NCBI GenBank assembly: GCA_028823145.1
Contig: JAPKCA010000007.1
Location: 1 to 41,839, forward strand
DNA: 41,839 nt
Source: Flavobacteriales bacterium
GTDB taxonomy: Bacteria; Bacteroidota; Bacteroidia; Flavobacteriales_D; Sanyastnellaceae
Direction: 5' to 3'
The notes beneath the pieces are model-generated. The model made no database searches. It was not told the DNA's origin and saw only the letters and a program-made list of their open reading frames with translations. Shown piece by piece: positions 33,057 through 39,668 of the stretch. The number at the start of each line of letters is the position of its first letter. The stretch's first letter is position 1. The position numbers and the translations under genes were made by a program.

Positions 33057-34211
33057 TTATTTGACGATGTCTCGGGAAATCCGCATTTTACCTTTAACAT
33101 CCCAAAGTTGCGCGACAACCTGCGCTTGGCCTGGCCTTCCGATTTCAAGAATGCCGATATTGTTGTCCATCAAAGGGCCGTCCAATCGATGCGCATTTGG
33201 AGTGGCAAAATCCCATTTTGAGGTGATTCCGCTCGAAGTGATATCGAATAGGGTGTCGGTTGCTTGTGTCGCAAACCTCGATGTCCAGGCGGAGATTTCG
33301 CCATAATGAACATCCCCTGATATGAAGATGACGGGTGTGACCCTTTGTCCCATCCGCCGTTGATTGGTCTTGGACTGGTGGATCATCTGTGCCATTTTTT
33401 CTTGCTCATGAGGAAAGTTAGCCCACGATTCATAGCCATTCCATTCTATGCCGAATTGGGTCGATGTGGCAATGACGCGGACATCAGCTTTTACGTCAAG
33501 TTGCTTTTCGAGCCAAGCCCATTGTGCGGACCCGAGCAAAGTGGAATCTCCGTTCCGATAAGCTTCGTAGTCCGCGGCATAGGCGATGTTGTTCGTGCCT
33601 TGCAAGTGAACCTCTTGCGCTGGCAATAAATCATCTCGAAAAGAGCGCATATCCAATAGGATGACATGGACATCTTGTCGGCCACCATCAAATAAATAAC
33701 TCGTGTAGATCCCAGGATGCTGACGCCTGGGCGAATCGAAGGGCTCTTCCCAAAAAGCAAGGAAGACTTCTTTGCTTTCTTTCTTGAGGGAGTAATGCCG
33801 TCCGGCATCGTTCCAGCCGAAATCATGATCGTCCCACGTGGCGAGCATGCGGGTATTCGACTTTAGATTCAAAAAATCAGGATGTACTCCCAGCGCCCTG
33901 TGCTTTTCCTCCAAAACCGAAACGTCTTTGGTATCGGCATAGACGTTGTCACCTAGCCAAATAAACAAGTCCGGTTTCCGTCGAACAGCGACGGAAAGAA
34001 GGGGCATGTCCAGTTCGGGATTGGCACAACTACCAAAGGCAATTGTCCTGACTTCCTTGCGGACCATAAAATCAGCTTTGGCTTGGGGGGCCGCCTTTTT
34101 GAGGATGATTTGGGGATTATCCGAACTGCAGGCCCACCCAAAGAAGCACGCCAACAGGCACGCGATGACAGAAGAAAAAAAAGAGGTGAAATGCGTTGGA
34201 GGGGGATTCAT
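33057..34211 (-). CDS. PhoD-like metallophosphatase lipoprotein
   Basis: A 384-residue exported phosphoesterase of the PhoD-like branch. The signal ends in a lipobox-like GWAC (Cys28). Metal-binding motifs follow in order: FGSCANPELD, FIWLGDNVYAD, TWDDHDFGWND and FISGDVHYGE. They indicate a binuclear metallophosphoesterase acting on phosphomonoesters or diesters outside the cytoplasmic membrane. Family members scavenge phosphate or cleave teichoic acid or phospholipid substrates; the specific substrate is unknown. Its ATG overlaps the TGA stop of the TonB-like gene (ATGA), so translation is coupled. No Tat twin-arginine motif is visible in the signal peptide, unlike Bacillus PhoD. Confidence 0.92.
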   Translation of the reverse strand: MNPPPTHFTSFFSSVIACLLACFFGWACSSDNPQIILKKAAPQAKADFMVRKEVRTIAFGSCANPELDMPLLSVAVRRKPDLFIWLGDNVYADTKDVSVLEEKHRALGVHPDFLNLKSNTRMLATWDDHDFGWNDAGRHYSLKKESKEVFLAFWEEPFDSPRRQHPGIYTSYLFDGGRQDVHVILLDMRSFRDDLLPAQEVHLQGTNNIAYAADYEAYRNGDSTLLGSAQWAWLEKQLDVKADVRVIATSTQFGIEWNGYESWANFPHEQEKMAQMIHQSKTNQRRMGQRVTPVIFISGDVHYGEISAWTSRFATQATDTLFDITSSGITSKWDFATPNAHRLDGPLMDNNIGILEIGRPGQAQVVAQLWDVKGKMRISRDIVK

Positions 34212-34672
34212 TCCGGTAGAACGAACCGAATGGGGAGCACGTATTCAACATTCACGAGCTTCCCTTTCACGGTCCCAGGGGTGAAACCAGGAAGGCTTGC
34301 CACCACCTTACTTGCGGTGATGTCCAGCGGACCAAGGCTTCTTACAATTTCAACCTGCTCTACTTTGCCCTCGACATTGATGACGAAGCGAACCATCACC
34401 GTCCCCTCCAATCCTTTCATCTTGGCTTCTTCGGGATAGGCCAAGTTTTGAATGATGTGGTTCATAATCCCTTCGTTGGTGCACCGTTGCTGCTCAATGG
34501 GGTCTTCCACTTCACTGCAACTGAGCAATACAGGCATCACTTCAGCAGACTTTACCGTTGGCGTTTCTTCCGGCAATTGCAAGCCGGATTGCCCATGAAT
34601 ATCACCAATGTGACAAGAGAAAAACAGGAGGCACACAAGCGATGGGATGGAAAGGCACTGAATTTTGTTCAT
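34208..34672 (-). CDS. Stand-alone TonB C-terminal-domain protein, probable lipoprotein
   Basis: A 154-residue protein starting at ATG 34672; the 94-residue extension in the track lies in the upstream gene and is rejected. A signal peptide ends in FFSC, a possible lipobox (Cys20). The C-terminal 95 or so residues are a TonB_C domain: LAYPEEAKMKGLEGTVMVRFVINVEGKVEQVEIVRS to GTVKGKLVNVEYVLPIRFVLPE. There is no proline-rich spacer and no retained inner-membrane anchor for ExbB/ExbD, so it is unlikely to be a classical energy transducer. It may bind TonB boxes or a barrel plug from the periplasm. It shares ATGA with the PhoD-like gene. Confidence 0.88.
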   Translation of the reverse strand: MNKIQCLSIPSLVCLLFFSCHIGDIHGQSGLQLPEETPTVKSAEVMPVLLSCSEVEDPIEQQRCTNEGIMNHIIQNLAYPEEAKMKGLEGTVMVRFVINVEGKVEQVEIVRSLGPLDITASKVVASLPGFTPGTVKGKLVNVEYVLPIRFVLPE

Positions 34673-34675
34673 GTT

Positions 34676-34705
34676 GAAATTTAAGGCGCTTTTATTCAAT
34701 AACAA
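34676..34705 (-). promoter_or_regulatory. Predicted promoter of the TonB-like/PhoD-like pair
   Basis: On the minus strand, TTG (34705-34703), a 19-nt spacer and TAAATTTC (34683-34676), one mismatch from TAnnTTTG, ending 3 nt before the ATG. It overlaps the end of the upstream T9SS gene. Confidence 0.48.
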
Positions 34706-36329
34706 CCGGAATCGACCTCTTAACCTCGCCACAAGGCCTGATCCAATAGGTTCCCACGGAAAGCCCAGTTGGCAATTGGAGTGCAAGCGGAAGAGCGCTT
34801 TGGACCTCTGTCCACTCGTGCACCATTCGCCCCGTCGGAGATAGCAAAGACCAACAGGAAAAGCTGGAAGTGCCGGTGATGTGTATTTCGGATCCCGCTC
34901 GTGCCGGGTTCGGATACAAGAGATATGAGGATGGAAAATTCGCTTGGTTTGCAATGGGTGATATCGCGTCGTTTTGCCAATGGGAAATGGCTAGTTTCGG
35001 TTCTTCCGACGGATTTTCAGGTTCCCACAGCCCAGCGAGCAACAACCGTTCCCATGCAGGGTGATAAGCGCAATGCATGGCGCTCATGATGCCCCCAAGA
35101 TCCGACTCTGGCTGCATGGCGAAGGATTCGGGCGTTTGCATCCAATCTCCATTGGCCTCAAGCAATGTGCCGGTACCAGGAGTTTCTATAAACCCAAATC
35201 CGACGGGCTGTTCAGCGGGGAAGTTTTCGACAAACGAGACAGATTCCCAGGCCGCTCCGGGATCGTATGATTCCCAGTACATGGCCGTCCCTTCTTCATC
35301 CAAAATCAACCAATGCCAGCCTGATGGTAGATCGCCTCCGTCATGTGAAACTACAAGCGCCATAATGCTTCCATCCGGCAAGGCGACCAGTTGTTCAACC
35401 CAATGGTTTACTCCGGGATTGAGGTTGAGGTGAACGAGTCCACCTATCCCAAAACCCTCATCCAACATTCCGTCCCATTGGTGCTTTGCAATCATGACTT
35501 CATAATGCGCCGTATTGGAATAAGCTCCAGCCGCAACAAGTCCATTTTCGATGGAAATCCCACACATATAAATCCCTCCGATATCGTGCCGCTCATGTGC
35601 AAGCGTGAGCCCGAGGGTGTCGACAATCCCAGGCAACGACACGTCGACAATGACACGTCCTGAATCCCCGAATGTGCTGAGAGGATTACCGTTGTCATCC
35701 AAAATCAAAAGTGCGGGCATTTCCTTGTGAAAACAACACGGGTCAAGGACCATACCGGTCGCCATCCAACAAGGCGTTGAATCAGGCTTTTGGGCGGCCG
35801 CAAAACCATGCAGTTCTTGAAACGGACTTCCGAAGTTGAATTTCGTTAAACCGGGCGTATCGTTATCGCCGATACTGGGATCCAATGCCCCTCCGGAATC
35901 CAAGACCCAGACCCCCCACGTTGAGGTCAAATCCTTGCCAGAAGTTTCAATGTTCGTTCCGCACCAGAGACGCTGGCCATCGTCCACAGCAATTTGTTTG
36001 ATTTGCACGTGACCGGGAGTGGAATTAAAAGGGAAGAGCCACTCACCGGATCCAGATTCATTCCATTTGAACAGAGCAGGGCCATTGCTGCCGTTTTCGT
36101 TGTAAACCTGAACAGCGGCCGCAGCCCATTCGTCACCCCAAGGGCAGATATCCTCCAGCTCTTCCCACCAATCGGCATATGAAACCAACCAACCTGACGC
36201 GGTCCAATCCAAGTCTTGACTCCATTCTGATTGAGCGCTAAGGCCCAACGGAAGAATGACCCAAGCGAGCAGAAGTCGCGATGAAATTCCTGCGTTATTC
36301 AACAATGAGAAGGGGAATTCTTGTGCCAT
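34692..36329 (-). CDS. T9SS-secreted beta-propeller-like protein
   Basis: A 545-residue exported protein. ATG 36329 is preferred; the track's start at 36344 is a TTG. The signal peptide is RLLLAWVILPLGLSAQ, preceded by a longer n-region. The body carries repeats resembling delta-60/DUF5122 propeller blades, e.g. LILDDNGNPLSTFGDSGRVIVDV and HQWDGMLDEGFGIGGLVHLNL. The last 80 or so residues (YLLYPNPARAGSEIHITG to GTYWIRPCGEVKRSIPVVIE) are a type A T9SS sorting domain. The function is unknown; a surface or secreted binding role is likely. Its start overlaps the end of the YHYH gene by 35 nt, so the two are co-transcribed. Confidence 0.85.
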   Translation of the reverse strand: MAQEFPFSLLNNAGISSRLLLAWVILPLGLSAQSEWSQDLDWTASGWLVSYADWWEELEDICPWGDEWAAAAVQVYNENGSNGPALFKWNESGSGEWLFPFNSTPGHVQIKQIAVDDGQRLWCGTNIETSGKDLTSTWGVWVLDSGGALDPSIGDNDTPGLTKFNFGSPFQELHGFAAAQKPDSTPCWMATGMVLDPCCFHKEMPALLILDDNGNPLSTFGDSGRVIVDVSLPGIVDTLGLTLAHERHDIGGIYMCGISIENGLVAAGAYSNTAHYEVMIAKHQWDGMLDEGFGIGGLVHLNLNPGVNHWVEQLVALPDGSIMALVVSHDGGDLPSGWHWLILDEEGTAMYWESYDPGAAWESVSFVENFPAEQPVGFGFIETPGTGTLLEANGDWMQTPESFAMQPESDLGGIMSAMHCAYHPAWERLLLAGLWEPENPSEEPKLAISHWQNDAISPIANQANFPSSYLLYPNPARAGSEIHITGTSSFSCWSLLSPTGRMVHEWTEVQSALPLALQLPTGLSVGTYWIRPCGEVKRSIPVVIE

Positions 36330-37635
36330 CCAGTGTGGTTGCAAAATACATCCCTGCAGCCAATCCGCCTAGATCCCAGGTGTTTCCCATTCGAGCATTC
36401 CATTGGCTCACCATACGTCCGCTGGCATCCAGCAGGTTCAGTTCCTCTGGCGCTGATGGTCCGCTGATAGTGACCCAGTCACGGATGGGATTGGGGAACA
36501 GCGACCAAGAAGGACTGTCAAAGACGGATACACGGGATGAACCATCATACGTCTCTACGGGCTCATTGATGACAACACTGGTGACGGCCCCTTGCGGTCC
36601 ACCTGCCCCGAAATTGTCCTCGGCGACTACACCATAGTACGAATAGAGGAAGTAAGGGAATTGCGGATTCCAACTTTCATTCACCGTAGCAAAATAAGCA
36701 TACGTGCCGTTGGGGTATTCAGGCGTGACGCAGAGGCGACCGTTGTTCTCATCTAGATGACCGGACCCTGCGATAAATTCGAAGTCTTCGATGTAAGCGC
36801 CAATCACAGCTTCGACGGGCTCAGCTCCTGGAGGAATGGCCGGGGTCACCAGCTCTCCTACAGCGGGACCGTATTCATTGGGCGCCAAAATCGTCCCATC
36901 TGCCAATGTCTGCCGAACCGTGATGTCCCGCTCGACATGACTTGATTCCATGCGAACGATGCCGCCTGTTCCATCTGAATTTTCATAGGCATAAGGGCCG
37001 TAGATCGGGTATCCATCAAAGGCAAAACCGATCAATGGGCTATGGACACTTGGGTCAATGGTCATCAAGCCTTCGCTCGGATAATCATTGCAAACCGCGT
37101 TGATGACATCCTGTGAATTGCTGAATGGACTCGGCAACAAGTGGTGGTGGTATCGTCCCATCGCGGGATGGCCTTTGGCACAATCAAACCCGGCAAGTTC
37201 GAAAAAGCCACCATTTTGATGCCAGATGTCCAAGTTATCGAAAGAAAACGCATCGAGGGCATTGTATATCGGGACGCCATTGACCAAAACGCCCGCATGA
37301 CCTAATCCTGTTGATGTTCCTCCGCTTGGACCAACCTCTGGATTGCGGGGAATCCGGAACAGATAATCGGTGTCGCTCGCTTGTGAAGGATTGCCATCAT
37401 TGAATGGCGCTGTGGCATAGCGAGGAACACCTGGCGCATTGATGTAAACGTTATCGTCCGAGTACTGGACTTGCTCAACATCGCACAGAATGCCGTTATC
37501 CGTCAGCTGGCCATTGTTCCAGAATTGTCCCGTGGCACCGTCGGTGTTGATGTGCCATGAAGCCAATTCAGGCTGCGCCAAAGCGGCAAGCGGCAACAAT
37601 GAAAATAGGAAGATTTGAGAATAAAATCGCGGCAT
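36295..37635 (-). CDS. T9SS-secreted YHYH-domain protein
   Basis: A 446-residue exported protein from ATG 37635 (the track's 37680 is a TTG that adds a non-signal leader). The signal peptide is MPRFYSQIFLFSLLPLAALAQ. The middle matches YHYH proteins: MGRYHHHLLP (residues 162-165 read YHHH rather than YHYH) and IGFAFDGYPIYGPYAYE, the family's most recognisable segment. The C-terminus is a type A T9SS sorting domain (SLFPNPIRDWVTISG to GMYFATTLDG). YHYH proteins are secreted and poorly understood; the His cluster suggests metal binding. It is the first gene of the minus-strand secreted group and overlaps the next by 35 nt. Confidence 0.9.
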   Translation of the reverse strand: MPRFYSQIFLFSLLPLAALAQPELASWHINTDGATGQFWNNGQLTDNGILCDVEQVQYSDDNVYINAPGVPRYATAPFNDGNPSQASDTDYLFRIPRNPEVGPSGGTSTGLGHAGVLVNGVPIYNALDAFSFDNLDIWHQNGGFFELAGFDCAKGHPAMGRYHHHLLPSPFSNSQDVINAVCNDYPSEGLMTIDPSVHSPLIGFAFDGYPIYGPYAYENSDGTGGIVRMESSHVERDITVRQTLADGTILAPNEYGPAVGELVTPAIPPGAEPVEAVIGAYIEDFEFIAGSGHLDENNGRLCVTPEYPNGTYAYFATVNESWNPQFPYFLYSYYGVVAEDNFGAGGPQGAVTSVVINEPVETYDGSSRVSVFDSPSWSLFPNPIRDWVTISGPSAPEELNLLDASGRMVSQWNARMGNTWDLGGLAAGMYFATTLDGTRIPLLIVE

Positions 37636-37756
37636 TGCACAGGAGTGAAAGGATGAGCAAGTAGGATAATAAAGGGCCAAGATATCAACCTTTACAATGC
37701 ATGTTTAACAAGAAAAAGGTTATTTCACGGATTTCAGAACTGTTGAAACTTTGGTT

Positions 37757-37784
37757 CATATGATTTGAATTTCAGCATCATATG
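37757..37784. promoter_or_regulatory. Inverted repeat CATATGAT-N12-ATCATATG upstream of the hydrolase-like gene
   Basis: A perfect 8-bp inverted repeat with half-sites centred 20 nt apart, about 47 nt before ATG 37831 and between two divergent T9SS genes. The spacing of about two helical turns fits a dimeric regulator site. No regulator is in the window; this is a candidate only. Confidence 0.35.
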
Positions 37785-37830
37785 GTCCCTGACCGCAATG
37801 TAATTTGGACTCAAATCAACTTTTCAATTC

Positions 37831-39393
37831 ATGAAAAAAATCTTTACCCTCGCTCTATGCGTTTTTGGGATGCTTTCGTTGCAAGCCCAAGAACGCTATT
37901 TGGATGAAATTTTTGACGCCGTCGAAGTGACAGAAGACGTCATTTATGCATCGAACGTCTCTGTTTTGCCGGCACTGCAGGCGCAGCCTCCAATGGCGCT
38001 CCCCCAGTACATGGATATTTACCAACCCGTAGGCGACACCGAAACAGCGCGTCCTTTGGTTCTTGTTTTTCACACGGGAAACTTCTTACCGATGTACCTC
38101 AATGGATCTGCTCTTGGCGGAAGAAAAGACAGCAGCGTCGTTGAATTATGCAACCGATTTGCTCGAATGGGCTATGTGACCGCATCGGTGGATTATCGAT
38201 TGGGCTGGAACCCATTGGCAGGCACACAAGTTGAACGAACGTATCAATTGGTCAATGCTGCATACCGTGGTGTTCAGGATGCACGAACGGCTGTTCGCTT
38301 CTTCCATATGAACGCTGCTGAGATGGGCAATGAGTACAATGTCGACCCAAATAAAGTGGCGATGTTTGGGGACGGAACGGGTGGTTACATCACGTTAGCC
38401 TCGGCGTCAATTTCTGACTACAATGACATTTTTGTTGATGACGTGGGAGCGCCGATTTTAAGTTTGTGGTACGATCCAGGTGACGGGTCTTCCATCCCCA
38501 TGGTGATTGAATCTATCAACGGTGACCCCGAAGCAAAACTTGATGGCTATACGCCGGACGGTCTGCAATTATGCATTGGCCATTACCCGGACTACAGCTC
38601 GGAATTTGCATTTCAAATGAACATGGGAGGCGCTTTGGGCTCGGATGAATGGCTGGATGCGGGTGATCCGGCGATGGTTAGTTTCCATACGCCACACGAC
38701 CCTTTCGCACCGTACACTTCGGGCATTGTGGTTGTGCCAACCACCAATGAGCCAGTGATAGAGGCGACCGGTTCATACAACGTGCACCTTGCTATTAATT
38801 CATTTGCTGATCCCAACAACAATGATTCGTTCCAAAGCCAAAATCTTTCCGACGATTTATCTCTTCAAGCTTTGGAGATCAACGATGGAATGGATGGGTT
38901 GTTCCCCGTCTTGAACAATTATATCGACGGTGTTCCCTCAGAACCATACGATAGCTCGCCTTGGCAGTGGTGGGATGTGACAACGACTCAGGCGGTGGAT
39001 TCAGCCAATAATTCAAACATTGCTGGAACTCAGCTGAGCTTGAATCCGACGATGGGTCCTGAGGAAGCGATGTCTTGGTTGGACATCATCCAAGGATACA
39101 CAGCGCCGCGAATGGCTTTTGCATTGGGGCTGGTAGATGTAACGTCTGTTTTGGAAGCTTCGGCTGCCCTTCCAGGGTTGAATGCATACCCGAATCCGAC
39201 CAACGCTCAGTTGCAGATCGACTTGGATGCTCCGGGTCAGCAATTGGCCCTTTACACGATGGATGGCCGCTGTGTTGAATCCTTTGCGTTGCAAGGCGCC
39301 ACTCGGACTGTTTTGGATATGACTGGATTCGAAGTGGGTTCATACATATTGACCGTTGATGGCATTTCCCGCTTGGTGCAGGTGGTGAAGTAA
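37831..39393 (+). CDS. T9SS-secreted alpha/beta-hydrolase-like protein lacking the nucleophile Ser
   Basis: A 520-residue exported protein with signal peptide MKKIFTLALCVFGMLSLQAQ. The alpha/beta-hydrolase fold is clear: RPLVLVFHTGNFLPMYLNGS (oxyanion-hole region, HTGN in place of HGGG), RMGYVTASVDYRLGW, and DARTAVRFFHMNAAEMGNEYNVDPNKVAMFGDGTGGYITLAS. At the nucleophile elbow GxSxG the sequence reads G180-D-G182-T-G, so the expected Ser is Gly. This was checked in the DNA (ggg gac gga acg ggt ggt). A HDPFAPY segment may carry the acid. The C-terminal 75 or so residues (NAYPNPTNAQLQIDL to GSYILTVDG) are a T9SS type A sorting domain. It may be a non-catalytic binding protein, or use another residue. 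Its N-terminal region resembles polyester/carboxylesterase-like proteins. Confidence 0.88.
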   Translation: MKKIFTLALCVFGMLSLQAQERYLDEIFDAVEVTEDVIYASNVSVLPALQAQPPMALPQYMDIYQPVGDTETARPLVLVFHTGNFLPMYLNGSALGGRKDSSVVELCNRFARMGYVTASVDYRLGWNPLAGTQVERTYQLVNAAYRGVQDARTAVRFFHMNAAEMGNEYNVDPNKVAMFGDGTGGYITLASASISDYNDIFVDDVGAPILSLWYDPGDGSSIPMVIESINGDPEAKLDGYTPDGLQLCIGHYPDYSSEFAFQMNMGGALGSDEWLDAGDPAMVSFHTPHDPFAPYTSGIVVVPTTNEPVIEATGSYNVHLAINSFADPNNNDSFQSQNLSDDLSLQALEINDGMDGLFPVLNNYIDGVPSEPYDSSPWQWWDVTTTQAVDSANNSNIAGTQLSLNPTMGPEEAMSWLDIIQGYTAPRMAFALGLVDVTSVLEASAALPGLNAYPNPTNAQLQIDLDAPGQQLALYTMDGRCVESFALQGATRTVLDMTGFEVGSYILTVDGISRLVQVVK

Positions 39394-39416
39394 ATTTGAT
39401 AGAAATCATTTGATTG

Positions 39417-39450
39417 AACGCCTCAGCCCACCCGGGTTGGGGCGTTTTCA
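39417..39450 (+). terminator. Probable terminator after the hydrolase-like gene
   Basis: AACGCC and GGCGTT pair around a GC-rich inner region that can extend the stem (CCCACCCGGGTTGG), followed by TTTTC. The T-tract is short. It lies 24 nt after the stop codon. The rest of the gap to 39668 shows nothing I can name. Confidence 0.65.
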
Positions 39451-39668
39451 ATGAATAAGTATTTCGGCCTGTGGTCCAATGGCGAATTTGAAGCTGTTGG
39501 ACGAGTTCGTTTTATGATGAGGGGATGCCATCCAAAGTGAAAGAATAGTGTCCTGGTTTCGAAATGGGATTGCCCCTAACTATTCAAGGAACAATCGCTC
39601 CACGGAAGAATTCGAAATCACTCAAATTTGAAGGCATTGACACCGTGCATGTTTATCGAGAATGATCC

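Noticed and set aside
32964-33221. 85-residue plus-strand ORF in the helicase-PhoD gap
   Set aside because: Most of it is antisense to the PhoD-like gene and it has no recognisable domain.
34673-34954. 94-residue N-terminal extension of the TonB-domain ORF
   Set aside because: It overlaps the T9SS-cargo gene in another frame, and the signal peptide begins at ATG 34672.
39391-39398. TAAATTTG exact -7 match after the hydrolase-like gene
   Set aside because: It includes the stop codon, has no -33 partner, and no plus-strand gene follows.
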